DNA of 46,941 nucleotides from Chloroflexota bacterium (GCA_030608465.1 JAUWEC010000003.1:1-46941); one strand, 5' to 3'. Counted from the first letter of the stretch, positions 1 to 8,764 are shown. Made by a program: numbers and translations. Notes: generated by a model not told the origin, from the sequence alone.

Positions 1-428
1 AGCATAGTGCTGGCGTCTGATCCGGACATGGGTTCGGTCAGGGAATAAGCTCCTATCTTCTCCCCGGAAGCCACCGGGACGATGAAAGTTTCTTTTTGAT
101 AGTCAGTCCCGTACAACAGCAATCCATAATTAAAGAGGGAATTGTTGACAGACATGATTGTGCCGTGGGACGCATCGGCTTTGCAGATTTCTTCCAATGC
201 CAGGACGTAAGACAACGTATCCATACCGGGGCCACCGTATTTTTCCGGCATTTCGATCCCCATAAAACCCATTTCACCCATTTTCTTGATCGTTTCTTTC
301 GGAAAATCACCGCTTTCGTCAAATTCTGCAGCGATGGGTTTAATTTCCTTTTCAGCGAAATCCCGGGCTGCTTTCTGAATCATTTTATGCTCATCGCTTA
401 AGGTGAACCCAAGACCATTTGCTGACAT
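1..428 (-). CDS. acyl-CoA dehydrogenase, N-terminal part (truncated by window edge)
   Basis: Reverse-strand reading from ATG at 428 gives MSANGLGFTLSDEHKMIQKAARDFAEKEIKPIAAEFDESGDFPKETIKKMGEMGFMGIEMPEKYGGPGMD..., typical acyl-CoA dehydrogenase N-terminus. It runs off the window and was not listed as an ORF. Confidence 0.88.
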   Translation of the reverse strand, partial: MSANGLGFTLSDEHKMIQKAARDFAEKEIKPIAAEFDESGDFPKETIKKMGEMGFMGIEMPEKYGGPGMDTLSYVLALEEICKADASHGTIMSVNNSLFNYGLLLYGTDYQKETFIVPVASGEKIGAYSLTEPMSGSDASTM

Positions 429-544
429 TAAATAATCTCCTTCTTCTGGTTGGCTGTGAGTGGAATTGTATTTTTGATTATAGCATCACCTAGCGTCAAA
501 ATCCTACTCAGTGGCGTCAAACTTTCAAGCTGACCGGGTAAAAA

Positions 545-580
545 TCAAAAACTGACCCGGAAACTGAAACTCCGGGCCAG
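545..580 (-). terminator. Rho-independent terminator of glmS
   Basis: Minus strand CTGGCCCGGA-GTTTCAGT-TTCCGGGTCAG followed by TTTTTGATTTTT; stem 552-561/571-580 with one G-U. Confidence 0.75.
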
Positions 581-618
581 GTATATTATTTACACAAAAA
601 TTTGTTTTGGTGGATGGC

Positions 619-2427
619 TTAGTCTACCGTCAGGGTTTTACTGAGGTTGCGGGGAAAATCCGGATCATAGCCCCGACTAAGGCTGCAGCGGTAGGAAAGG
701 ATCTGGAGCGGGATAACACTGAGTAAAGCCAGAATCGCCGATCGCAGTTCTTCCGGAACGTCAACTTCTGGGATTATGATTGTTTCATGAGCATTCCCTT
801 CTAAGCGGGAATCCTGGAATCCAATCGCGATCACGTGGCCGCCCCTGCAGGTGACCTCGTTGATTCCGCTGACGATCAACGGAATATCATCCGGTCCAAC
901 CGTAAAGATTACCGGATATCCATCACTGACAGCAGATAAAGGTCCGTGTTTAAATTCTGTAGAAAGCATACCCTCGCAATGTGTATAAGTAATTTCCTTA
1001 AGTTTTAGCGCGCCTTCCAGGGCGACTGGGTAAGTGAGCCCGTAACCGAGAATGTAGAGGTCATTCCACCCGGTCAGTTTATTTACAACACGATCGATTT
1101 GACCGGACACTTCTTCCAGGGTGCGATCCATAATCTTTGGTATATCATTTAACGCGTCCGTGTTATATCCGCCGTATCTAAGAGCCAGGTAAAGCAATGC
1201 CAGCACCTGGTTGCTGTAGGTTTTGGTCGCAGGTACGCTAATTTCATATCCGCAGGTGAGCGGCAGGTAGACTTCACTGACCAGTGTCAGAGTTGAACCG
1301 ACCACATTTACCAGTCCGAGGATACCCATACCTTGTTCTTTGGCAGTTTTAATGGCGTTCAAAACATCCTTTGTCTCTCCACTTTGACTGATAAAAATCC
1401 CCACATCCTCAGGTCCAACTGAGGATCCGTATTGGGCGGTAAACTGTGGGGCAAGGACAGGTATTGCAGCTCTGCCGGCGAATTGATTGAAGTACACCGA
1501 ACCTAGTAAACCTGCGTGATAACTGGTACCACAGGCAATCAGGTAGATATTGCGAGCCCCCGCGAGTTTATCAAGAAATGGGTTCAGGTCTGGAGAATTG
1601 TCCAACATATGCAGCAGTTCTCCCGCAACCTGGCTCTGTTCATGGATTTCTTTGAGCATAAAATGGTCGAAACCGCCTTTCTGGGCAGCTTCCATGCTGT
1701 CATCAGCAATTTCAGGTTCCCGCTTAATTATGCTGCCGTCCTCAACACTAGTGATTTCATAACCTCCAGCCCAGATCGTAATGATCTCGCCATCATTAAG
1801 GCGGAGGATATTCCTGGTAATGGGCAGGATAGAAGGTAAATCTGAGCCTATACAGGTGAGGTCCTCTGTGATGCCTGCAACCAGCCCAGAGCCTTTTTTT
1901 ATCGCATAGAGGCGGTCTTCTCCCACTTTACCGATCACAAAAGAGTAATCCCCTTCCAGGTCTCGGGTTGCCATCCGGATGGCTTCAACCATTTCGAATC
2001 CCTGGTCGTGGTAGCGCTCAACTGCATGGACACAGCTTTCGCCATCGTTTTCTGATCGGACTATCATCCCTTCTGCCGCAAATTGCTCCCTTAGTTCCAC
2101 ATTGTTAACCACATTTCCGTTGTGGGCACCGACCAGATCCCCGTCACTGTCAAGATGCGGTTGGGAGTTTATCTGGGAGGGGGCGCCAAAAGTGGCCCAC
2201 CGCAGCTGGAGGATTGCCCGGTCTCCGGACATATCTTGAAAGTTATATTTTTCAGCGATTTCCTGGATTTTACCGGCATCCTTCCGGAGATCAATCACTC
2301 CCTCTTGCGGGATAGTCGCAGCCCCCACAGTGTCATAGCCGCGGTAGGATAACCGCTCACCCGCGCCAACCAATATAGGTCCCAGGTTTTGAATTTCTTT
2401 TGTAACAATTCCGAAAATGCCGCACAT
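619..2427 (-). CDS. glmS: glutamine--fructose-6-phosphate aminotransferase (isomerizing)
   Basis: Starts MCGIFGIV (N-terminal nucleophile Cys); two SIS domains (CGTSYHAG, SQSGETKDVL); C-terminal DPDFPRNLSKTLTVD. Confidence 0.97.
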   Translation of the reverse strand: MCGIFGIVTKEIQNLGPILVGAGERLSYRGYDTVGAATIPQEGVIDLRKDAGKIQEIAEKYNFQDMSGDRAILQLRWATFGAPSQINSQPHLDSDGDLVGAHNGNVVNNVELREQFAAEGMIVRSENDGESCVHAVERYHDQGFEMVEAIRMATRDLEGDYSFVIGKVGEDRLYAIKKGSGLVAGITEDLTCIGSDLPSILPITRNILRLNDGEIITIWAGGYEITSVEDGSIIKREPEIADDSMEAAQKGGFDHFMLKEIHEQSQVAGELLHMLDNSPDLNPFLDKLAGARNIYLIACGTSYHAGLLGSVYFNQFAGRAAIPVLAPQFTAQYGSSVGPEDVGIFISQSGETKDVLNAIKTAKEQGMGILGLVNVVGSTLTLVSEVYLPLTCGYEISVPATKTYSNQVLALLYLALRYGGYNTDALNDIPKIMDRTLEEVSGQIDRVVNKLTGWNDLYILGYGLTYPVALEGALKLKEITYTHCEGMLSTEFKHGPLSAVSDGYPVIFTVGPDDIPLIVSGINEVTCRGGHVIAIGFQDSRLEGNAHETIIIPEVDVPEELRSAILALLSVIPLQILSYRCSLSRGYDPDFPRNLSKTLTVD

Positions 2428-2452
2428 AGTTCAACTCCTGTTAGACCGGATG

Positions 2453-2466
2453 GATAGTTTACTATC
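2453..2466. promoter_or_regulatory. 14-bp palindrome GATAGT-TT-ACTATC upstream of glmS start (possible operator)
   Basis: Perfect dyad symmetry about 26 bp upstream of the glmS ATG; the loop is too short for an RNA hairpin. Confidence 0.3.
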
Positions 2467-2647
2467 TATGAGGTTTGTTCTGCCGTCCGGGTTTGAATTT
2501 TCGCAGCGGCTTTATTTTACCATTCAGAGCTGCTTTGTATCGTTATGATATACTTATTGCTACATTATTAGGTAATGGTAGGGCATAATTCTAGAAGGAC
2601 GCACAGGGGATGAGAAGCCTGCGCCAATCATCGCCTTACGAATAGTA

Positions 2648-2675
2648 TTGACAAGCTGTATTTTTCATATATACT
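2648..2675 (+). promoter_or_regulatory. sigma70-type promoter driving the ncRNA upstream of the Abi gene
   Basis: TTGACA (2648-2653), 16-bp spacer, TATACT (2670-2675). Confidence 0.7.
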
Positions 2676-2681
2676 GAAAGC

Positions 2682-2739
2682 AGTATACCCGCCAGGCCTC
2701 TGTCCTTCTGGACACGCTCAACTGTGGCGGGTTTTTTTT
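2682..2739 (+). ncRNA. putative AbiF-associated structured ncRNA (candidate RNA antitoxin) with terminator-like 3' end
   Basis: CCCGCCA (2688-2694) pairs perfectly with TGGCGGG (2725-2731), extendable by A2687-T2732; inner hairpin TGTCC-TTCT-GGACA (2701-2714); CAGT 2681-2684 complementary to ACTG 2721-2724 (possible pseudoknot); T8 at 2732-2739; strong promoter just upstream; lies directly before an Abi_2-type gene. Confidence 0.65.
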
Positions 2740-2754
2740 ATGACAAAAGGTTGC

Positions 2755-3651
2755 ATGAAATACACCAAACCGGCCCTCTCTTTTGTAGAACAGGCGCAAC
2801 GTTTACTTGACCGTGGATTGATTGCTCCAGACAAAGAAACGTTGGTAAGGCTATTGAGTGTTGTTAATTATTATCGTTTAAGCGCGTATTGGTATCCTTT
2901 TAGGCATATTGACCCTGTTACAGGGAAGGAATATTTTGATTCCGGCACGAAGTATGAGATTATTTGGCGACGGTATACTTTTGACCGCCGCTTACGTTTG
3001 CTTGTGATGGATGCTATTGAGCATATCGAAGTGGCGATTCTTCGCACAAAAATGGTTGAGAATTTCACTTTGGAGCATGGTCCGTTTGGGTATTGCAAAC
3101 AATCCAACTTTAAAGCCGGACTTGACCATGGTCGTTTAATGAGGGAGACAGAAAATGCGGTTGAGCGAAGCAATGAAAAATTCGTACAACGTTTTTTCAA
3201 CAAATACACCAGTGAACCGCGCTTACCGCTCTGGATGGCTGCCGAGGTGATGACTTTCGGGCAATTATTTACATTCTTTCGTTTCTTGCATTTCAAAGAG
3301 AAACAACACTTGGCTAGGACATTCGGTTTATATCCACCCGTATTCGAATCCTGGTTACATACCTTGAATTTCACCCGAAATACCTGTGCCCATCACGCTC
3401 GATTGTGGAACCGCGAAATCCCTATCCGGCCAAAAATACCAAAAAATCTTCCTGAGTGGCATGACCCCGTGAGGATTAACAACCAGCGTGTGTTTGCTAT
3501 ATTGACTATGTTGAAATATTTACTTTCTTACATTGCACCCCAGACTGATTGGAGTAGGCGTTTGTTGAGCTTGCTGGATGAATATGATGATATTCCTCTT
3601 AGAAATATGGGTTTCCCTGATAATTGGCAAGAGAGCACTTTGTGGAACTAG
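2755..3651 (+). CDS. Abi family (Abi_2 / AbiD-AbiF-type) HEPN protein; ORF extends to 2740 but ATG 2755 is preferred
   Basis: MKYTKPALSFVEQAQRLLDRGL start and VVNYYRLSAYWYPFR typical of Abi_2; HEPN RX4H motif RNTCAH at 3376-3393 followed by HARLWNRE; AAAAGG upstream of ATG 2755. Confidence 0.88.
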   Translation: MKYTKPALSFVEQAQRLLDRGLIAPDKETLVRLLSVVNYYRLSAYWYPFRHIDPVTGKEYFDSGTKYEIIWRRYTFDRRLRLLVMDAIEHIEVAILRTKMVENFTLEHGPFGYCKQSNFKAGLDHGRLMRETENAVERSNEKFVQRFFNKYTSEPRLPLWMAAEVMTFGQLFTFFRFLHFKEKQHLARTFGLYPPVFESWLHTLNFTRNTCAHHARLWNREIPIRPKIPKNLPEWHDPVRINNQRVFAILTMLKYLLSYIAPQTDWSRRLLSLLDEYDDIPLRNMGFPDNWQESTLWN

Positions 3652-3664
3652 AAAAGCGAGTTTA

Positions 3665-3697
3665 AAGTGCGATGCACCTTATATGTGCAGCACACTT
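3665..3697 (+). other. hairpin with internal loop downstream of the Abi gene
   Basis: AAGTG-CGA-TGCAC-CTTATAT-GTGCA-GCA-CACTT: two 5-bp stems with a 3x3 internal loop; no U tract. Confidence 0.45.
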
Positions 3698-3774
3698 GAA
3701 TTGATTAAAGTCAGCAATAATCAATGATAAAATTCAAGTAAAATTTCCAGTTTCCAAATGAGAAGGAATTATAT

Positions 3775-4095
3775 ATGACAGACAAAATTTCATCGGATGT
3801 ATTTAAACGGCTAGTTGATCTTGCTTCCCTGGAGCTTCCGGAAGGAGAAGGTGAATACCTGCGGAAGGAATTAAACAATCAGATGGTCTCTATTGAGGTT
3901 CTGGAGTCAATTCCTATTGATGCAGAAACAGGGACTGCAGCCCATGGTGTTCCTTATACAGAAATGAACAGCCCTGTTCCCCGGGAAGATGTTTCCCGCC
4001 AGGATCCACACCGGGAAGATATCCTGAAACAGGCGCCGGAACTTGAAGATGGATATATCGTGGTTCCGGATATATCCCATGAGGAGCTGTATTAA
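3775..4095 (+). CDS. gatC: Asp-tRNA(Asn)/Glu-tRNA(Gln) amidotransferase subunit C
   Basis: Small protein directly upstream of gatA; ISSDVFKRLVDLASLELPEGE... and VSRQDPHREDILKQAPELEDGYIVVP typical of GatC. Confidence 0.85.
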   Translation: MTDKISSDVFKRLVDLASLELPEGEGEYLRKELNNQMVSIEVLESIPIDAETGTAAHGVPYTEMNSPVPREDVSRQDPHREDILKQAPELEDGYIVVPDISHEELY

Positions 4096-4098
4096 CTC

Positions 4099-5697
4099 AT
4101 GAAAACTTATTATCTTCCCGCCTATGCAATCGCTGATTTAATTAAAAGCCGGCAGATCTCTGCTGTAGAAGTACTGGAAGAGACTCTGGAACGGGTTCGG
4201 TCTGTGGATGGTAGAGCCGGACAAGTTGATGTATCTAATGCGCAATCTAAAGAAGATCTTAATAGTGTCCACGCGTTTACCCAACTGGCTGATGAACATG
4301 CTCGGGGACAGGCAGAAAAGATTGACCAGATGGTGAAAGCAGGAGAAAACCCTGGTCCATTAGCTGGTGTCCCTTATACAGCAAAAGATATCTTTACTGT
4401 GAAGGGTATCCCTGCGACGGCAGGTTCGAAAATCCTCTCCAATTATATTGCTCCCTACACGGCAACGGTCATTGAGCGGATGGCTGAGGCTGGCGCCATG
4501 ATGATAGGAAAAGTTAACCTGGATGAATTTACCTACGGGTCTTCCAGTGAATCTTCTGCATTAAAACCGGTTCCCCGGAATCCCTGGGATACCAGCAGAG
4601 TTACGGGAGGTTCTTCCGGTGGCAGTGCTGCGGCAGTGGCTGCCGGAGAAGGAGCAATTTCGTTAGGAACGGATACCGGAGGCTCAATCCGACAGCCGGC
4701 CGCATTTTGTGGAACAGTAGGGCTAAAACCGACCTACGGCAGGGTTTCCCGCTATGGGCTGATCGCTTTTGGATCTTCCCTGGACTGCCCCGGTCCTCTC
4801 ACCCGCAATGTGATGGATGCAGCCCTGGTCCTGCAGGCAATCGCCGGGGAGGATCCCCGGGATAATACAGCTGCAGTGGTCCCTGTACCGGATTATCTGG
4901 CCGAATTGGAGAAAGATATCCACGGGTTAAGAATTGGTCTCTCAGAAGAATTCTTCAGGGTCACTTATTTTGATGCGAAAACCGGTGAACTTAAGGAAAA
5001 CCCCATTGATAATGAAATCAAGGATGCCATATTAAGTGTGGCCGGCTATTTGGCTCAATTGGGCGCGGATATAGTGGTTGATGTCCCGCTTCCCCATACA
5101 AAATACGGGATCCCAACCTATTTTGTGATTTCACGGGTGGAAGCTTCGTCAAATTTACTCAGATATGATGGCGTGAAGTATGGCTATCGGACTGATCAGC
5201 CGTTTGCGGATTTGCGGGAGCTGTACCGGAAGACGAGAGGTGCCGCATTTGGTGTAGAGCCAAAACTTCGTATGCTGATGGGTATCTATTTAAGCGCTGC
5301 TCAATTTGATAAAGGATATTACCAGCGAGCTCTGAAGGCCAGGGCGCTCATCCGGAGTGATTTTGAAACCATCTTTGATCCCAAGGGGAAGTATCGCCTG
5401 GATGCGCTGCTGACACCGACCACCCCCTCCACGGCTTTTCCTATTGGCGGTGTTTACGGGGACTCTGTGTTAATGCAGTATTCAGACCAGCTGACTGTGA
5501 CTACAAATCATGCCGGGATTCCTGGTTTAACCGTCCCGGTGGGTTTTGATAAAGAAGGCTTGCCCATCGGCGCCCAATTCCTAGGACCAGATTATTCTGA
5601 AGGTCTTTTATTGAGGTTGGGTCGCGCCTTTGAGAAGGTGACTGAAAACGAGGATTGGCGGGACAGACGCCCTCCACTACTTCCTGCTAATGACTGA
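4099..5697 (+). CDS. gatA: Asp-tRNA(Asn)/Glu-tRNA(Gln) amidotransferase subunit A
   Basis: Amidase signature GGSSGGSAAAVAAGEGAISLGTDTGGSIRQPAAFCGTVGLKPTYGRVSRYGL. Confidence 0.96.
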   Translation: MKTYYLPAYAIADLIKSRQISAVEVLEETLERVRSVDGRAGQVDVSNAQSKEDLNSVHAFTQLADEHARGQAEKIDQMVKAGENPGPLAGVPYTAKDIFTVKGIPATAGSKILSNYIAPYTATVIERMAEAGAMMIGKVNLDEFTYGSSSESSALKPVPRNPWDTSRVTGGSSGGSAAAVAAGEGAISLGTDTGGSIRQPAAFCGTVGLKPTYGRVSRYGLIAFGSSLDCPGPLTRNVMDAALVLQAIAGEDPRDNTAAVVPVPDYLAELEKDIHGLRIGLSEEFFRVTYFDAKTGELKENPIDNEIKDAILSVAGYLAQLGADIVVDVPLPHTKYGIPTYFVISRVEASSNLLRYDGVKYGYRTDQPFADLRELYRKTRGAAFGVEPKLRMLMGIYLSAAQFDKGYYQRALKARALIRSDFETIFDPKGKYRLDALLTPTTPSTAFPIGGVYGDSVLMQYSDQLTVTTNHAGIPGLTVPVGFDKEGLPIGAQFLGPDYSEGLLLRLGRAFEKVTENEDWRDRRPPLLPAND

Positions 5698-6598
5698 GAA
5701 TAATAAAGCAATTGCAGTACTCGGCAATGTGACTCTGGATATTATTTGTAAAACAGTGGATGATGTCCCCAGATATGATTCAGTTGCCTTTCAGGAAGCT
5801 GCAGTGACCCCGGGAGGCTGTGGATCTAATACAGCCATTGGCCTTGCCAGGGAAGGAGAAGCAGTTTATTTAATTGCCTGTACCGGGGATGATGATGCCG
5901 CAGACATTCTCAACCAAACCTGGGATAGAATGGGAGTTGATACCCGATTCGTTCAGCGATTCGAAAAACAAGGATCCGGCATAAGTATTGGATTGATCGA
6001 TAGTGATTATCAGCCCCGGTTTATCCATACCTCAGGGGCGAATGCGAATCTGCGGCCAGAATCCCTTAAACCAGTCATCCTAAAAGAGCTTGAGGTTCAA
6101 CTATTACATGTTGCGGGATATTTTGTCCTGCCCGGGCTTCTTGTTCCAGGCTTTGAGGATGTATTAAGTCTTGCACAGGAGTGCGGGATATTCAATTCGT
6201 TGGATGTGGTCACTTCCCCAGCGATGGAAAACCCTGAATATTTATGGCCTCTGCTGCCCTTCCTGAATCTCTTCTTATGCAATCTCCGGGAGGCAGAAAT
6301 CTTAACCGGGTATGATGACCCCGAATCCGCTTCTGCGGAATTCCATGCGAAGGGAGCGGCTGCAGTCATCATTAAACTGGGATCAAAAGGATGCTGGCTG
6401 TCAGAGTCAGGTCAGGGATTACTCATCCCTGCGCCGCAAGTTGAGAATGTGATTGATACAACCGGTGCGGGGGACGCTTTCGCTGCCGGATTACTGACAG
6501 CGCTTCGGAAAGGTGAAAATTTAACTGGTGCCTGTCAGGCTGGAGTCTTTATTGGTTCCAGAGCGGTGCAATATCTGGGAGCCGTGAACCTTTCCTGA
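5690..6598 (+). CDS. PfkB family carbohydrate kinase
   Basis: C-terminal PfkB signature DTTGAGDAFAAGLLTAL; N-terminal GGCGSNTAIGLAREG. Confidence 0.93.
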   Translation: MTENNKAIAVLGNVTLDIICKTVDDVPRYDSVAFQEAAVTPGGCGSNTAIGLAREGEAVYLIACTGDDDAADILNQTWDRMGVDTRFVQRFEKQGSGISIGLIDSDYQPRFIHTSGANANLRPESLKPVILKELEVQLLHVAGYFVLPGLLVPGFEDVLSLAQECGIFNSLDVVTSPAMENPEYLWPLLPFLNLFLCNLREAEILTGYDDPESASAEFHAKGAAAVIIKLGSKGCWLSESGQGLLIPAPQVENVIDTTGAGDAFAAGLLTALRKGENLTGACQAGVFIGSRAVQYLGAVNLS

Positions 6599-6628
6599 TG
6601 GAGCGGACCCGCATAAACAGGATAAACC

Positions 6629-7342
6629 ATGTTTGATTGGATTGCTTTTGACGCAGATGATACTCTCTGGAAAAACGAGGAAACATACCTGCAGGGCAGA
6701 GAGGTCTTCCTACAAATCCTGGCTGATTATGATATTGAACAAGACGACCTGGATAGAGTAGATGAATTTGAAGTAGAAAATATCCAGTATTACGGTTACG
6801 GAGTGATGAGTTTTGTGCTCTCAATGATCGAGATGGCTATCGAGCTGACTGGAGAGAAGATTCATCCCGGGGATATCCGGAAGCTGCTTGATCTGGCGAA
6901 AGCGATGCTTACTGCGGAAGTTGAGGTATTTGATGGAGTCCGCCAACTGTTGGAAAAAATCTCAAAAGAGTATTCATTAATGCTGATTACGAAGGGGGAT
7001 CTTTTTCATCAGCGGCGCAAGTTGGAGGCATCCAAGTTAGCAGATTTCTTTCAGGTAGTAGAAGTTGTAAGTGATAAAACACCGGAGGTCTATCACGAGA
7101 TCCTGGAACGGCATCAAATTGACCCCCATCGTTTTATTATGGTTGGTAACTCACTTCGGTCTGATATCGTCCCGGTGTTGAAACTTGGCGCCTGGGTGAT
7201 ATATTTATCAGACCACCTTACCTGGTCCCATGAAGATGACCCGCTGGCTGAGATTATCCAGGATCGTTACCGCGAAGTGAAGGAAATTTCCCAGGTATTG
7301 AGTGTTGTAAAAACACTGGAAAAATTGACAGGAATTGCCTGA
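6629..7342 (+). CDS. HAD family hydrolase
   Basis: AFDADDTLWKNE (motif I), LITKGD (motif II), MVGNSLRSDIVP (motif IV). Confidence 0.92.
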   Translation: MFDWIAFDADDTLWKNEETYLQGREVFLQILADYDIEQDDLDRVDEFEVENIQYYGYGVMSFVLSMIEMAIELTGEKIHPGDIRKLLDLAKAMLTAEVEVFDGVRQLLEKISKEYSLMLITKGDLFHQRRKLEASKLADFFQVVEVVSDKTPEVYHEILERHQIDPHRFIMVGNSLRSDIVPVLKLGAWVIYLSDHLTWSHEDDPLAEIIQDRYREVKEISQVLSVVKTLEKLTGIA

Positions 7343-7400
7343 GTATTGTTGTAAAATTCCCTGGAATAGAATCGGAGTGGAGATTGAAGGAAAGGAATAA

Positions 7401-7919
7401 ATGATGCTTTATTTCTGGTTCTGGGTATTTTTTTCTGTGCTGCTGCTGGCCTTTACTCTCATCAGGCCCCATCCCTACCGATTTACCCGTTTTCTGGCAT
7501 TTGTTAGTCTCTTGGGACTGATATTCCTTAACGCGGACCGCTGGTTCGTTGATCCGTTTTCGGTTAGGCAGATTGTTTCCTGGATTTTCTTGGCAGGTTC
7601 TTTGTTTTTAGCTGTCCATGGTTTTACTCTGATAAAAACCGAAGGAAATCCAACCGGAGATTTTGAGGACACAACCAGCCTGATTACTCGGGGAGCTTAT
7701 CGGTTCATCCGGCACCCGCTGTATAGTTCTCTGCTGCTTTTTGGCCTGGGTGCATTCCTGAAAAGCCCTTCGTTGTTGGGAGGGGGGTTGGTGGGAGCCC
7801 TCTTTATAGGTGTGATCCTGACTGCCAGGATCGAGGAAAAACACAATCTGGAACGGTTTGGTGAAGAATATCAGCAATATATGGATAAGACCAAATGTTT
7901 TATTCCCTATATTTATTAA
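7401..7919 (+). CDS. integral membrane methyltransferase-like protein (isoprenylcysteine carboxylmethyltransferase family)
   Basis: RGAYRFIRHPLYSSLLL...EEKHNLERFGEEYQQYMDKTKCFIPYI pattern of the ICMT/PEMT family. Confidence 0.82.
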   Translation: MMLYFWFWVFFSVLLLAFTLIRPHPYRFTRFLAFVSLLGLIFLNADRWFVDPFSVRQIVSWIFLAGSLFLAVHGFTLIKTEGNPTGDFEDTTSLITRGAYRFIRHPLYSSLLLFGLGAFLKSPSLLGGGLVGALFIGVILTARIEEKHNLERFGEEYQQYMDKTKCFIPYIY

Positions 7920-7981
7920 TTGGAAAAATATGTTAGTTTTAACGGAGATTTTGTTTAACTGAAAACATAATTAAAGGAATT

Positions 7982-8656
7982 GTGATAAGAATGCGCATCT
8001 TGGAAAAACAGGGTTATCATTTGGTGTCATTGATTTTTTTGCTTTCGGGGGTATATTTCTTCAGTCAAGGAGATTTTCTGGAAGGAGCGTTTTTAGGTGT
8101 GTCTTCCAGGACATGGCTGTGGCTCTCAATTTTAGCACCGGTGGTTCACCAAGTATATGTGGTGATTTTCTGGCGCGCTGAACTCCATTATCAATTACTG
8201 ACATCATGGTTTGGAGAGCGGGCATTTTTTGTCTGGGGGCTGGGCTTTATGGTCCTGCTTCTGGCCCGTCCAGTTTTTATCTTTGGTTTAGCCATTGCAA
8301 ATCAGGGCACATTGCCTATTCCCGACTGGCTGGGAATATTTTTATCTATTCTGTGCATCCCTCCGGTAATGTATTTAGGCTATTCGGTTCTGAAATATTT
8401 TGGAATAAAGAGAGCGTTGGGCATGGATCATTTTCAACCCCGGATCTACAGGGATATGCCATTTGTTAAAAAAGGTATATTTCAATGGTCATCAAACTCC
8501 ATGTACCTCTACGGGTTCCTTTTATTGTGGTTCCCGTGTTTGTTATTGCTGTCCAAAGCCGGACTGCTCTCAGCGCTTTTCAGTCATTTGTACATCTGGG
8601 TTCATTATTATTTCACTGAATATCCTGATATGAAGTTTATCTACCAATTTGAATAA
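7982..8656 (+). CDS. multi-pass membrane protein, possibly phospholipid methyltransferase-like
   Basis: Several hydrophobic segments; ends HYYFTEYPDMKFIY, resembling E-x-PDM motifs of PEMT-like proteins. Confidence 0.6.
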   Translation: MIRMRILEKQGYHLVSLIFLLSGVYFFSQGDFLEGAFLGVSSRTWLWLSILAPVVHQVYVVIFWRAELHYQLLTSWFGERAFFVWGLGFMVLLLARPVFIFGLAIANQGTLPIPDWLGIFLSILCIPPVMYLGYSVLKYFGIKRALGMDHFQPRIYRDMPFVKKGIFQWSSNSMYLYGFLLLWFPCLLLLSKAGLLSALFSHLYIWVHYYFTEYPDMKFIYQFE

Positions 8657-8764
8657 TCTCATCTTCTCCTGATTGCCCGAATCTTATAACTTGGATTTCG
8701 GGAACTTTTGATGGGTGCTGGCCGTCATAATAGCATCAACAAGAGTTATCTCAGGAGGAGAAGA

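Noticed and set aside
53-401. Short ORFs at 53-322 (-) and 96-401 (+)
   Set aside because: Both overlap the acyl-CoA dehydrogenase frame, which is open on the minus strand from 428 to the window edge.
2428-2600. Possible glmS ribozyme upstream of glmS
   Set aside because: The conserved ribozyme core was not recognisable by eye in the minus-strand leader, and the leader is short.
3345-3362. TTCGAATCC string resembling a tRNA T-loop
   Set aside because: Lies inside the Abi coding frame with no matching acceptor or anticodon arms.
2871-3374. 167-aa minus-strand ORF overlapping the Abi gene
   Set aside because: Antisense to a clear Abi_2/HEPN coding frame; no recognisable domain or ribosome site.
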